DNA of 64,000 nt from Arthrobacter celericrescens (lineage in GTDB: Bacteria; Actinomycetota; Actinomycetes; Actinomycetales; Micrococcaceae), in NCBI RefSeq assembly GCF_003614925.1, contig NZ_QYLP01000090.1:1-64000 (forward strand), read 5' to 3'. A program made the position numbers and the translations under genes. Position 1 is the first letter of the stretch. Every line of letters starts with the position of its first letter. Positions 33,863 to 43,441 of the stretch are shown here, piece by piece. Below the pieces are notes generated by a model. The model was not told where the DNA came from. It saw only the letters and a list, made by a program, of their open reading frames with translations, and did no database searches.

Positions 33863-35191
33863 ATGACCAATCTCGCAAGCGGCCCTGCCATTGCAGCAAA
33901 CGAGCGCCAGCTTAGGCGGGCGAAGAAGGCAGCCCTCGCGGCGTTCCTCGGCGGCGCCCTCGAGTACTACGACTTCTTCATCTACGCCACCGCGGCATCG
34001 CTGGTCTTTTCGAAGATCTTCTTCCCGGCGGGCGATGCAACCGTGGCCCTCATTGCCTCGTTCGCCACGTTCGGGGTGGCCTACGTGGCGCGCCCCTTCG
34101 GCGCCATCGTCTTCGGCCACCTCGGGGACAAGATCGGCCGCAAGAACACCCTGGTCCTGACCCTCGTGCTCATGGGATCCGCCACCTTCCTGATCGGTGC
34201 GCTCCCGGACTTCAACGCGGTGGGCTACTGGGCTCCGGCGCTGCTGGTGGTCATGCGCCTGATGCAGGGACTGTCCGCCGGCGCGGAAACCGCGGGCGCC
34301 TCCGCCCTGTCCACCGAGGAGGCCCCGGAAGGCCGCCGCGGCTTCTTCGCCAGCTTCGCCATGAGCGGCATTTCCGCCGGCATCGTGCTGGCCTCCCTGG
34401 CCTTCCTCCCCGTGGCCGCCATGGGTGAAGCCGAGCGCCTCGCCTGGGGTTGGCGCATCCCGTTCTGGCTGTCCCTGGTGGTGCTGGTGGTGGCCTACCT
34501 GGTGCGGCGGTCCCTCGATGAGCCCGAAGTGTTCGAGGAAAAGCACGACCACGGCGAGCTGGTGCGCCTGCCCTTCATGAAGATGTTCAAGACCCACCCG
34601 GCACAGTTCTTCCAGGTGGCCCTGATGTCCTTCGAAACCGTGACCAACACCTTCATGCAGTCCTTCGGCTTGGCCTATGCCGTCTCGGTCGGCGTCCCGG
34701 CGTCCACCATGCTGTGGGTGAGCATCGTCGGCAACGTCATCGCCATCGCCAGCCAGCCGCTGATGGCGCACCTTTCGGACCGCTTCGGCCGGCGTCCGGT
34801 GTTCATTGCCGGCGTGCTCGGCTCCGGCGCCATGATCTTCGTGTACTTCTCGGTGATCTCCACGGGAAACATCCCCATGATCTTCCTGGCCAGCACCCTG
34901 ATCACCGCGGGCACCTATTCGATGTCCAACGCCATCTACCCGGCCTGGTTCTCCGAGCTGTTCAACGTGAAGGTCCGCTACTCCGGCATGGCCATCGGCC
35001 TGCAGGTCGGCATCCTCTGCGCAGGCTTCACCCCGCTGCTGGGCACGGCCCTCGTGGGTGCCGAGAAGGCGAACTGGGGTCCGGCGGCCTGGATCGTGGC
35101 GGCCTCGTCGCTGCTGGCCGTGGCCGGTGCATACTGGGCCCGGGAAACGAACAAGACCCCGCTGCGCGAACTGGGCAACCCCGTTCCGTAG
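33863..35191 (+). CDS. MFS transporter, metabolite:H+ symporter (MHS) family
   Basis: A 442-residue 12-helix symporter. The N-terminal AAFLGGALEYYDFFIYATAASLVF and the FGHLGDKIGRKNTL loop are typical of the MHS group (ShiA, ProP, KgtP relatives), as is the second-half DRFGRRPVFI. The substrate is probably an organic acid or similar anion but cannot be read from sequence. ATG 33863 has GGAAGGA upstream. Two palindromes in its promoter resemble sites at purine genes, so it may import a related metabolite. Confidence 0.88.
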   Translation: MTNLASGPAIAANERQLRRAKKAALAAFLGGALEYYDFFIYATAASLVFSKIFFPAGDATVALIASFATFGVAYVARPFGAIVFGHLGDKIGRKNTLVLTLVLMGSATFLIGALPDFNAVGYWAPALLVVMRLMQGLSAGAETAGASALSTEEAPEGRRGFFASFAMSGISAGIVLASLAFLPVAAMGEAERLAWGWRIPFWLSLVVLVVAYLVRRSLDEPEVFEEKHDHGELVRLPFMKMFKTHPAQFFQVALMSFETVTNTFMQSFGLAYAVSVGVPASTMLWVSIVGNVIAIASQPLMAHLSDRFGRRPVFIAGVLGSGAMIFVYFSVISTGNIPMIFLASTLITAGTYSMSNAIYPAWFSELFNVKVRYSGMAIGLQVGILCAGFTPLLGTALVGAEKANWGPAAWIVAASSLLAVAGAYWARETNKTPLRELGNPVP

Positions 35192-35224
35192 GCTGGCCGC
35201 TCAGTAAGCTAGCCGTTCCACAGG

Positions 35225-35839
35225 CTAGCCGCCCCGCCCGCGACGCCACCATGGCCTCGCGGGCGGCGGTTCCGGCGGCTCCGGATGCGCCGCAGCCGCT
35301 GCTGCCCGGCGGGCGCGCCAACGCTCCAGTTCGACGGCGACCTCCCGGGTCTTGGTGATCACGGGAGGTCCGCCCTGGAGCTGGCGCCGGGCGTTGACCA
35401 CCCGGGCATTGAAGTCCTCCACGATGGTCCGGACGCGTTCCTCGGTGGGCTGTTCGTCCAGCACGGCATCGAGGCCCGCGTCTTCGCTGCGCAGCAGGAT
35501 TGCCTCCGGGCCCAGGCCGCTGAGGTGCTCGCGCTGGATGAGGCCCTTGACCCACCAGTCCGGATCATAGCTTTCGCCGAGGCCCGGGATCGGCTTGCCT
35601 GCGTACTTGAGGTTGTCGAACTTGCCGTGCGCGATGGCATCGCGCACCAGGTAATCGGCGCGCGAGGCACTGTCGACCTTCCGGCGCTTCTCCTGGAGCG
35701 CGTCTTCCGCGGCGGCAGCGGCGGCTTCCTCCGGGGTGAGCTTTCCGGAGTACCGCGCGGCCCGCAGTTCCGCCGCCCGTTCCAGCCGGCGCCTGGCGCC
35801 GGAGCCCCGGGCGTCGGGGTCCCTGGCATCGGAGTCCAT
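35225..35839 (-). CDS. DUF1992 (DnaJ-homologue C28-type) protein
   Basis: A 204-residue cytoplasmic protein. The central segment YLVRDAIAHGKFDNLKYAGKPIPGLGESYDPDWWVKGLIQRE is the DUF1992 signature found in DNAJC28-like proteins. The flanks are Arg- and Ala-rich, and the C-terminus is Pro/Arg-rich. ATG 35839 has no clear Shine-Dalgarno. The promoter side abuts the strong hairpin at 35885. Molecular function is not known. Confidence 0.8.
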   Translation of the reverse strand: MDSDARDPDARGSGARRRLERAAELRAARYSGKLTPEEAAAAAAEDALQEKRRKVDSASRADYLVRDAIAHGKFDNLKYAGKPIPGLGESYDPDWWVKGLIQREHLSGLGPEAILLRSEDAGLDAVLDEQPTEERVRTIVEDFNARVVNARRQLQGGPPVITKTREVAVELERWRARRAAAAAAHPEPPEPPPARPWWRRGRGG

Positions 35840-35884
35840 AACCACAGGGTACTGCCGACCCCAAAGACGATCGCAGCTTAAGGA

Positions 35885-35930
35885 CAGACGACGACGGCGG
35901 GAGGCTCCCGCCGTCGTCGTCTGCTGTTTT
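35885..35930. terminator. 19-bp perfect hairpin with T-tract
   Basis: CAGACGACGACGGCGGGAG pairs exactly with its complement around a central G, then CTGTTTT follows. The core (GACGACGGCGGGAGGCTCCC) is repeated at 57356-57392. It sits between divergently oriented neighbours' ends, downstream of the AHSA1 gene in its own direction of 35965. Confidence 0.8.
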
Positions 35931-35964
35931 CGCGCCAGCACCGGTTGCTCAGGCGTGGGCGTGC

Positions 35965-36462
35965 TCAGGCGTGGGCGTGCGAGGCCAGGACGGAATCGAT
36001 CTGTCCTGCAGCCTCCTTCATGCCTTCCTCCATGCCCATCTCGAGCATCTGGGTCATCTGCTCCTCGGAATCAAAGGTGGACAGGACGGTCATCCGGGTG
36101 CGGCCGGCCAGGTCCTCCAGGGTGACGACGACGTGACCGGCACCCATTTCCTCAACAGGGGAGCCGTTCTCGTCGGCGAAACCGTCGTCGAGCTCAAGGC
36201 GGTGGGGCCGTTCGATCCTGGTGAAGCGCCACCAGCCGCGGGGCTTCTCCCCTTCGGGGGTGGTCATGTAGTAGCCGGCCTCGCCCCCGGGCGTGAATTC
36301 GTGCTTTTCGAAGGTGGCCGGATAGCCGGGAGGGCCCCACCAGCGCTCCAGCTGGCGCGGATCTTCCCAGACCTGCCAGACACGTTCGACGTCGGCGTCG
36401 AACTCGGCGACCAGCGTGAGGCTGAGCGTCTCGGGATTCGTCGTGGTGCTGATGACAGTCAT
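35965..36462 (-). CDS. SRPBCC/AHSA1 domain protein
   Basis: A 165-residue protein of the activator-of-Hsp90-ATPase-like SRPBCC family; FDADVERVWQVWEDPRQLERWWGPPGYPATFEKHEFTPGG is the characteristic start. No enzymatic activity can be assigned. It follows the ArsR-type regulator by 12 nt, a very common two-gene pair in actinobacteria in which the regulator controls both genes. It ends near the strong hairpin at 35885. Confidence 0.88.
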   Translation of the reverse strand: MTVISTTTNPETLSLTLVAEFDADVERVWQVWEDPRQLERWWGPPGYPATFEKHEFTPGGEAGYYMTTPEGEKPRGWWRFTRIERPHRLELDDGFADENGSPVEEMGAGHVVVTLEDLAGRTRMTVLSTFDSEEQMTQMLEMGMEEGMKEAAGQIDSVLASHAHA

Positions 36463-36474
36463 TGCGGAACCCTC

Positions 36475-36819
36475 CTAGTTGTTTTTCGGTTCTTCGGCGA
36501 GGATGTCTGCGATCCGGGCGGCGCGCTGCCGCCAGATCTCCTCGTATTCGTCAAGCAGCCGGCGGACACTCTGTAGTCCTTCGTGGTTCCCCCGCACGAT
36601 CTGCTCCCTTCCGCGCTTCTCCTTGCTGACCAAGGAGGCGCGTTCCAGCACTGCCACATGCTTCTGGACGGCGGCAAAACTCATGGCGTACAGCGCAGCA
36701 AGACCCGACACCGAGTACTCCCCCAGAGTCACCCGGCGCACAATGTCCCGGCGGGTGGGATCTGCGAGCGCCTGGAACAGGCGGTCGATCCCGGTGTCAT
36801 CAAGCTGATCTACAACCAT
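36475..36819 (-). CDS. ArsR family transcriptional regulator
   Basis: A 114-residue winged-helix repressor: LFQALADPTRRDIVRRVTLGEYSVSGLAALYAMSFAAVQKHVAVLERASLVSKEKRGREQ. No metal-binding Cys is present, so it belongs to the group paired with SRPBCC proteins rather than metal sensors. A palindrome, TACAACCA-TT-TGGTTGTA, covers its own start codon and points to autorepression. It is divergent from the MOSC gene and upstream of the AHSA1 protein. Confidence 0.9.
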   Translation of the reverse strand: MVVDQLDDTGIDRLFQALADPTRRDIVRRVTLGEYSVSGLAALYAMSFAAVQKHVAVLERASLVSKEKRGREQIVRGNHEGLQSVRRLLDEYEEIWRQRAARIADILAEEPKNN

Positions 36820-36828
36820 TTGGTTGTA
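36811..36828. promoter_or_regulatory. ArsR-type operator over the start codon
   Basis: TACAACCA and TGGTTGTA flank a two-base centre. The repeat includes the ATG of the ArsR gene, a position fitting autorepression. Confidence 0.65.
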
Positions 36829-36883
36829 CGTTATGGCAGAACACGGGCAATGTCAACGGGTTCCCGGAGGATAATTTGGTGCC

Positions 36884-37450
36884 ATGAGCTATCGCTACGA
36901 GGTGGACGTCCTGCACCTCCTGGTCTCGCCGGAGCACGCCTATTTCGGCCGGGCCAAGGACGGTGCCACCGAGGTGCCCGCCACGGACTCCGGACAGGTG
37001 GAGCTGGTGGCCGGCAAGGGCATCGTGGGCGACCGCTTCTTCGGCAAAGCCGCGCACATGGACGCGGCGGTCACGCTCTTCGCCGTCGAAGCCCTCGAAT
37101 CCATCGCCGCGGAACTCGGCACCGGCCCCTTCGACCCTCTGTTGACCCGGCGCAACGTCTTCCTGCGCGGCGCCGAGCTGGCACCCCTGCTCGGTCAAGA
37201 CTTCATCCTGGAATCCGGCGGCGAACAGGTGCAACTGCATGCCGGGCGGCCTGCCCACCCCTGCGCCTGGATGGACAAGATGCTCGCACCCGGCGCCCAC
37301 AAGGCGATGCGCGGGCGCGGCGGCATCCGCTGCCGCGTCGTCTCCGGCGGGATCCTGCATCGCGGCCCGGCAGTGCTGCTCAGCCCCGTGCCGCTGGATC
37401 CGCAACGCGCCGGCGAGGCGACGGTCCTTCGGCCCTCGCGGCTGCCATAG
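36884..37450 (+). CDS. MOSC domain protein
   Basis: A 188-residue protein of the MOSC (molybdenum cofactor sulfurase C-terminal) family. GIVGDRFFGKAAHMDAAVTLFAVEALE, RRNVFLRGAELAPLLGQDFIL and the Cys in HPCAWMD are the conserved parts. Such proteins bind Mo-cofactor or sulfur groups; the partner is unknown. It might relate to the Mo enzyme at 98-5089, but the distance argues against direct linkage. Confidence 0.85.
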   Translation: MSYRYEVDVLHLLVSPEHAYFGRAKDGATEVPATDSGQVELVAGKGIVGDRFFGKAAHMDAAVTLFAVEALESIAAELGTGPFDPLLTRRNVFLRGAELAPLLGQDFILESGGEQVQLHAGRPAHPCAWMDKMLAPGAHKAMRGRGGIRCRVVSGGILHRGPAVLLSPVPLDPQRAGEATVLRPSRLP

Positions 37451-37464
37451 CGCGACCTGCCCTA

Positions 37465-37897
37465 CTACTCCCGCTCAGCGATCTCCTTCACGCTCGCCAC
37501 GAGGTTGTCCCACATGCCCTTGGAGTGTTCGGCCTCCTCGGCGCTGGCGTTGTTGTCCTGTGACAGGGTCAGCTTGGTTCCGCCGGCGCTCTCCTCCAGC
37601 GTCCAGGTGAGCGTGTGGTAGTTCTCCGGCACGTCCTCCTGGCCGCCCAGCGGGCTGAAGTGCGTCATGACAAGCCGGCTCCCGGGCTCGGCTTCGAGGA
37701 TCTCACCGCGGTCCGCGTACTCCTTGCCTTCCCATTCGCCGCGCCAGGTGATGCTGCTGCCCGGCAGCCAATCGGTCCGGACGTCCGCGCCGAACATGAA
37801 CTCCTTGACCGCGGCGGGGTCCGTGAGGACCGCCCAGAGCCCGCTCAGCCGCCGCCGCAATGGTGATGTCCGACGTCGCCACATAGTTCCCAGTCAT
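37465..37897 (-). pseudogene. SRPBCC family protein, frameshifted near N-terminus
   Basis: The N-terminus MTGNYVATSDITIAAAAER is encoded from ATG 37897, but the rest (WAVLTDPAAVKEFMFGADVRTDWLPGSSITWRGEWEGKEYADRGEI...) is one frame away. A single extra base in the run at 37836-37842 (GCTC where GTC would give ER-V-WAVL) explains it. After repair the protein has about 143 residues and a normal AHSA1-like SRPBCC fold. A sequencing error is possible. A shorter in-frame product from 37884 would have a nonsense N-terminus. Confidence 0.7.
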
Positions 37898-37943
37898 GGC
37901 CCCGACCCTACTCCGCGGCCCCAGCAGCCGTAACCCTTCAAGT

Positions 37944-37957
37944 GTGAGTAGGATCAC
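37944..37957. promoter_or_regulatory. CRP/GlxR-like box between SRPBCC and small gene
   Basis: GTGAGTAGGATCAC fits GTGA-N6-TCAC. It lies in the 284-base gap between the divergent SRPBCC gene and the small gene at 38182; the rest of the gap shows nothing else. Confidence 0.35.
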
Positions 37958-38181
37958 CCGGGCTTGTGACCCAGTCGATTGAGCCACCACGCCGCCGCCG
38001 GGCACCATGGAAAAGTTGGCCAGGACCCGTTCCTGGCCCGCCCTTCATCTGCTGGACGCAACGAGGCCAAAGCGGTGAGCTCGCAGAGCCGCCCCGAGGC
38101 ACCGGGCGTTCATGGATCAGCACCATCCGGCTCCGCACTGGCGCAGGGCCGGCAACCTAATTCATGATTGGAAGCCGAACA

Positions 38182-38355
38182 ATGACGTTTGAAACTGCCG
38201 AATCCGTCACCCTCAAGATCTGGGACCGCTCCGCCGTGCACCACACGCTCGACTCCGTCGTGAACGAGCTCTCGGTCCGCCACAACACCTGCACCAGCAA
38301 GATCGCCGTCACCGCCAGCGGCCCCAACACCTTCACCGTTTCGGTCGCCGCCTAG
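38182..38355 (+). CDS. 57-residue hypothetical protein
   Basis: MTFETAESVTLKIWDRSAVHHTLDSVVNELSVRHNTCTSKIAVTASGPNTFTVSVAA, read as short pieces, has an alternating beta-strand-like pattern and one Cys. GGAAG lies 7-8 nt before ATG 38182; an in-frame ATG at 38164 lacks one. No family recognised. Codon bias matches the neighbours. Confidence 0.55.
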   Translation: MTFETAESVTLKIWDRSAVHHTLDSVVNELSVRHNTCTSKIAVTASGPNTFTVSVAA

Positions 38356-38473
38356 GGCCCCGAGGGCCCCGATATAAGCGTCGTCCCGAGGGCCCCGACG
38401 CGAGCTTGCGAGCGTTGGGAAGGGACCAACGCGGGGAGGTTGCCTCCCGCCGTCGCTCTCGTTAACGGCCTGG
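38356..38473. repeat. GC-rich repeat patch (GAGGGCCCCGA)
   Basis: GAGGGCCCCGA recurs at 38361 and 38392, and AGGGCCCCGA also overlaps the first. The remaining bases form loose inverted repeats around CGCGGGGAGGTT. It separates two convergent genes and may contribute to termination. Confidence 0.45.
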
Positions 38474-40513
38474 CTAGACCTCTTCCGCCGCCGGCGCCGC
38501 GAACTGGGCCAGGTACAGCCGCGTATAGGCGCCGCCCGCCGCGACGAGCTCCGCATGGTTTCCCTGCTCCACGATTTGCCCGGATTCCATGACCAGGATG
38601 AGGTCGGCGTCGCGGATGGTGGACAGTCGGTGGGCGATGACGAAGCTGGTGCGCTCCGAGCGCAGGGCCCGCATCGCGTTCTGCACCAGCACCTCGGTGC
38701 GGGTGTCCACCGAGCTGGTGGCCTCGTCCAGGATCAGCACGGACGGCCGGGCGAGGAAGGCCCGGGCGATGGTGAGCAGCTGTTTCTCGCCGGCGGAGAT
38801 GTTACCGCCTTCGTCGTCGAGCACGGTGTCGTAGCCCTCGGGCAGGGAGTGCACAAAACGGTCCACGTAGGCGGCAGCGGCGGCTTCGATGATCTCGTCT
38901 TCGGAGGCTGCGGGCCGGCCGTAGGCGATGTTGTCCCGGATGGTGCCGCCGAACAGCCAGGTGTCCTGCAGCACCATGCCCATCCGCCCCCGCACGTCGT
39001 CGCGGCGCATCGAGGCGATGTCCACGCCGTCGAGCGTGATGCGGCCGGCGTCGAGCTCGTAGAAGCGCATCATGAGGTTCACCAGGGTGGTCTTGCCGGC
39101 GCCGGTGGGTCCCACGATCGCGATGCTCTGGCCCGGCTCGGCCACCAGGCTCAGGTCCTTGATCAGCGGCTTGTCCGGCGAGTAGGAGAAGGACACGTCC
39201 TCGAACACGAGCCGGCCGCGCGCCGTCGTCGGGGACGCTGCGGGTACCGGATCCGGGGACTGTTCCTCGGTGTCCAGCAGCTCGAACACGCGCTCGGCAG
39301 AGGCGACGCCGGACTGCAGCAGGTTCGCCATGGACCCCAGCTGCGCCAAGGGCTGGGTGAACTGCCGGGAGTACTGGATGAACGCCTGGACGTCGCCGAG
39401 CTGCATGGCGCCCGCGGCCACCTGCAAGCCGCCCACCACGGCGATTCCCACGTAGACCAGGTTGCCGATGAAAGTCAGCGCCGGCATGATCAGGCCGCTG
39501 ATGAACTGGGCGCCGAAGCTGGCCGCGAAGAGCTCGGCGTTCTTGTCCCGGAATTGCTGCTGCACCTCGCGCTGCCGGCCGAAGACCTTCACCAGGGCGT
39601 GCCCGGTGTAGCTTTCCTCGATCTGCCCGTTGAGTTCGCCGGTGTTCTTCCATTGCGCCACGAACAGCTTCTGCGAGCGCTTGGCGATCAGCATGGTGGT
39701 CACGAGAGTCAGCGGCACCGTGATCATGGTGATCAGCGCCAGCAGCGGCGAGAGCAGCACCATCATGAAGATCACCCCGGCCACAGTCAGCAGCGAGGTG
39801 ACCGCTTGGCTGATGGACTGCTGCAGGCTTTGCGAAATGTTGTCGACGTCGTTGGTGACCCGGCTGAGCAGCTCGCCGCGTTTCACGGAATCGAAGTGGC
39901 GCAGCGGGAGGCGGTTGATCTTCGCCTCGATGTCCTCGCGCAGGCGGTAGACGGTGCGCTGCACCACGCCGTTGAGGATGTAGGCCTGCATCCAGCCGAA
40001 CGCCGAGGCCAGCACGTACAGCACCAGCACCCACAGCAGCACCGAGGACAGCGCGGTGAAATCGATGCCCTGGCCCGGCGTCAGCTTCATGGGGCCGAGC
40101 ATGTCCGCCCGGGCGTCCTGCCCCGAAGCCCGCAAGCCCTCGATGAACTGTTCCTTGCTGGTCCCGGCGGGCAGATCCTTCGACACCACGCCGGCAAAGA
40201 TCAGGTTGGTGCCTTCGCCCAGCAGCCTGGGCCCGAGCACCTGGAGGGCTACGCTCGCCACGGACAGGACCAGCACGAGGACCAGCCACAGCCGCTCGGG
40301 CCGCAGGGTGCCCAGGAGCCGTTTGGCGGAGGGCAGGAAATTCAGGGCCTTCTCCGCCGGAATGTTCATCCCGGCGAACGGGCCGCCGCGGCCCGGTCCC
40401 ATCGGCGGCCGTTGCGGCCGGCCGAGGCCCGCGTTGTCGGCAGTGGATTGCCCTGAGCCCGATTGCCCGACGACGGCGGGCTGCGTGCCGCGGTTTCCGC
40501 CTGCGCCGCTCAT
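38474..40513 (-). CDS. heterodimeric ABC exporter, second half-transporter
   Basis: A 679-residue fusion of six-helix exporter domain (about 90-400) and nucleotide-binding domain. Walker A is VGPTGAGKTTLVN and Walker B is VLILDEATSSVD with the catalytic Glu. The ABC signature is altered to ISAGEKQ instead of LSGGQ. The first 70 residues are Gly/Pro-rich and cytoplasmic. ATG 40513 overlaps the stop of the partner by 4 nt (ATGA). Pairing of this canonical Walker B and altered signature with the partner's reverse pattern fits an asymmetric multidrug/lipid exporter of the TmrAB/LmrCD kind. Substrate unknown. Confidence 0.9.
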   Translation of the reverse strand: MSGAGGNRGTQPAVVGQSGSGQSTADNAGLGRPQRPPMGPGRGGPFAGMNIPAEKALNFLPSAKRLLGTLRPERLWLVLVLVLSVASVALQVLGPRLLGEGTNLIFAGVVSKDLPAGTSKEQFIEGLRASGQDARADMLGPMKLTPGQGIDFTALSSVLLWVLVLYVLASAFGWMQAYILNGVVQRTVYRLREDIEAKINRLPLRHFDSVKRGELLSRVTNDVDNISQSLQQSISQAVTSLLTVAGVIFMMVLLSPLLALITMITVPLTLVTTMLIAKRSQKLFVAQWKNTGELNGQIEESYTGHALVKVFGRQREVQQQFRDKNAELFAASFGAQFISGLIMPALTFIGNLVYVGIAVVGGLQVAAGAMQLGDVQAFIQYSRQFTQPLAQLGSMANLLQSGVASAERVFELLDTEEQSPDPVPAASPTTARGRLVFEDVSFSYSPDKPLIKDLSLVAEPGQSIAIVGPTGAGKTTLVNLMMRFYELDAGRITLDGVDIASMRRDDVRGRMGMVLQDTWLFGGTIRDNIAYGRPAASEDEIIEAAAAAYVDRFVHSLPEGYDTVLDDEGGNISAGEKQLLTIARAFLARPSVLILDEATSSVDTRTEVLVQNAMRALRSERTSFVIAHRLSTIRDADLILVMESGQIVEQGNHAELVAAGGAYTRLYLAQFAAPAAEEV

Positions 40514-42243
40514 GCCGCTTCCTCCGCCGAGAGCTGGGAGGAGACGATCTCACGGTACGTTTCGGACGTCTCCATGAGCGAGTGGTGGGTACCGCGCCCC
40601 ACGATCCTGCCGTCGTCGAGAACCAGGATCTGCTCCGCGTCGATGATGGACGAGACGCGCTGGGCGACGATCACGAGGGTGGCGCCGGTGGTGCTGCGCT
40701 TGAGGGCCTGGCGGAGCCGGGCGTCGGTGGCGGTGTCGAGGGAGGAGAAGGAGTCGTCGAAGATGTAGAGTCCGGGCTGTTTCACCAGGGCCCGGGCAAT
40801 CGCGAGCCGCTGGCGCTGACCGCCGGACAGGTTGGTGCCGCCCTGCGAGACCGGCGCGTCCAGGCCGCCATCCATCTCCTCGACGAAGTCGCGGGCCTGG
40901 GCGATGGCGAGCGCGGCCCACAGCTCGTCTTCGTCAGCGTCGGGCTTCCCATAGAGCAGGTTGCTGCGCACGGTGCCGGAGAACAGGTACGGCTTTTGCG
41001 GCACCAGGCCGATGTGGCCCCACAGGAGGTCCGGGTGCAGTTCACGGACGTCCACGCCGTCGAGGCGCACGGAGCCGCTGCCGGCGTCGAACAGGCGGGG
41101 CATCAGGTTCACCAGGGTAGTCTTGCCCGCGCCGGTGCTGCCGATGATAGCCGTCGTCTGCCCCGCGCGGGCGGTGAAGCTGATGCCCTCCAGCACCGGC
41201 TGCTCGGCACCCGGGTAGGCGAATCCGACGTCGACCAGCTCCAGTTCGCCGCGGCCGGCGCTGCTGAGTACCGGGTCCAGCGGCGGCCGCACGCTCGACT
41301 CGGTCCGCAGGACCTCCCCGATCCGGTCCGCGGACACGGCGGCGCGCGGAATCATCACGGCCATGAACGTGGCCATCATGACCGACATCAGGATCTGCAT
41401 CAGGTAGCTCAGGAACGCGATGAGGGTGCCCACCTGCATGGAGCCGTCCTCGATCCGGAAGGCACCGAACCAGATCACCGCCACGCTCGAGACGTTCAGG
41501 ACAAGGATCACCACGGGGAACATGAGGGCCATGAGCCGGCCGGCGCGCAGCGCCATCTCGGTGACGCCGGTGTTCGCGGCGGCGAAGCGTTCGGTTTCCA
41601 TGCCTTCGCGGACGAAGGCCCGCACCACGCGGATGCCGGTGAGCTGTTCGCGCAGCACCCGGTTCACGGTGTCGATCCGGGTCTGCATCTTGCGGAAGAG
41701 CGGCACCATCCGCGAGACAATCAGCCCCACCGCGACCAGCAGCACGGGGACGGCGACGGCGATGAGCCAGGACAGCTGGGCGTCCTGCCTGATGGCCATG
41801 ACCACGCCGCCGATGCTGAGGATCGGAGCCGCCACCAGGAGGGTGCACGTCATGAGGACCAGTTGCTGGACCTGCTGGACGTCATTGGTGGTGCGGGTGA
41901 TGAGCGAGGGCGCCCCGAAGTAGGCAACCTCCTGTTCCGAGAACTCCCCCACCCGGGCGAAGACCGCGTCCCGCAGGTCCCTGCCGAGCGACATGGCCGC
42001 CTTGGCCCCGAAATACACCGCGGTGATCGAGCACGCGATCTGGGCCAGGGTGATGAGCAGCATCCAGCTGCCCGTGCCCAGGATGTAGCCGGTGTCCCCG
42101 GTGGCCACGCCGTGGTCGATGATGTCGGCGTTGAGGGTGGGCAGGTAGAGCGAGGCGATCGACTGCGCCAGCTGGAACACCACGACGGCGATCAGCAGCC
42201 GTTGATGCGGCCGCAGGTACTGAACCAGGAGTTTCCAGAGCAT
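40510..42243 (-). CDS. heterodimeric ABC exporter, first half-transporter
   Basis: A 577-residue half-transporter: six membrane helices (residues about 15-310) then an ATPase domain with Walker A IGSTGAGKTTLVN, canonical signature LSGGQRQRLAIARAL and Walker B LYIFDDSFSSLD. The usual catalytic Glu after Walker B is Asp (FDD), so this half carries the degenerate ATP site's Walker B while supplying a normal signature to the partner. ATG 42243 is preferred to the TTG at 42246; the Shine-Dalgarno is weak. It is the first gene of the two-gene operon. Confidence 0.9.
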   Translation of the reverse strand: MLWKLLVQYLRPHQRLLIAVVVFQLAQSIASLYLPTLNADIIDHGVATGDTGYILGTGSWMLLITLAQIACSITAVYFGAKAAMSLGRDLRDAVFARVGEFSEQEVAYFGAPSLITRTTNDVQQVQQLVLMTCTLLVAAPILSIGGVVMAIRQDAQLSWLIAVAVPVLLVAVGLIVSRMVPLFRKMQTRIDTVNRVLREQLTGIRVVRAFVREGMETERFAAANTGVTEMALRAGRLMALMFPVVILVLNVSSVAVIWFGAFRIEDGSMQVGTLIAFLSYLMQILMSVMMATFMAVMIPRAAVSADRIGEVLRTESSVRPPLDPVLSSAGRGELELVDVGFAYPGAEQPVLEGISFTARAGQTTAIIGSTGAGKTTLVNLMPRLFDAGSGSVRLDGVDVRELHPDLLWGHIGLVPQKPYLFSGTVRSNLLYGKPDADEDELWAALAIAQARDFVEEMDGGLDAPVSQGGTNLSGGQRQRLAIARALVKQPGLYIFDDSFSSLDTATDARLRQALKRSTTGATLVIVAQRVSSIIDAEQILVLDDGRIVGRGTHHSLMETSETYREIVSSQLSAEEAA

Positions 42244-42358
42244 CAAAACCGCCCGTCCGTGAGTGCTTCGAAGGACAGTTTACGACTGGTTGCTGAGGGC
42301 AACTAGGGGGTGTCCCGGAGCGATCCGCGCGACCCTCCACGGCGCCTCGCCGGGTTAG

Positions 42359-43237
<879 letters not shown>

Positions 43238-43257
43238 CCCGCTCCGCGGAACTCCGC

Positions 43258-43297
43258 ATATGACCGCCGGCCCACGGTGTGGGCCGGGGGTCATATT
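43258..43297. terminator. 17-bp hairpin after the hydrolase
   Basis: ATATGACC-G-CCGGCCCAC pairs with its complement around GGT, with one mismatch, and TTTCG follows. It ends the hydrolase transcript 41 bases before the CRP-like box of the next gene. Confidence 0.8.
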
Positions 43298-43338
43298 TCG
43301 TTTGCGCCCAGACCATTGAAATTTTGGGATCCCAAGAT

Positions 43339-43352
43339 GTAACCTGAGTCAC
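43339..43352. promoter_or_regulatory. CRP/GlxR-like box upstream of MFS/racemase operon
   Basis: GTAACCTGAGTCAC, flanked by T and A, fits TGTAA-N6-TCACA. It lies just upstream of the palindrome at 43364, a layout expected for an activator site followed by a repressor site. Confidence 0.45.
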
Positions 43353-43363
43353 ACATCATCTCA

Positions 43364-43381
43364 GTGGAAACTCATTTCCAC
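43364..43381. promoter_or_regulatory. GTGGAAA-N4-TTTCCAC palindrome, candidate IclR/AllR operator
   Basis: Perfect seven-base half-sites, the same as at 20540-20560 but with a shorter spacer. It probably overlaps the -10 region of the MFS transporter promoter, 60 bases before the start codon. Confidence 0.6.
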
Positions 43382-43441
43382 ATCATGGAACGCGCCTGGG
43401 AAGTGCGAACCGACCCCTTCCAGCTCAGTGAGGAGCACACC

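Noticed and set aside
38356..38473. Possible CRISPR or phage attachment site from GAGGGCCCCGA repeats
   Set aside because: Only two or three short copies with irregular spacing and no integrase or cas gene nearby.
38555..40456. 633-codon plus-strand frame opposite an ABC transporter gene
   Set aside because: Antisense shadow; the minus-strand frame has complete Walker and signature motifs.
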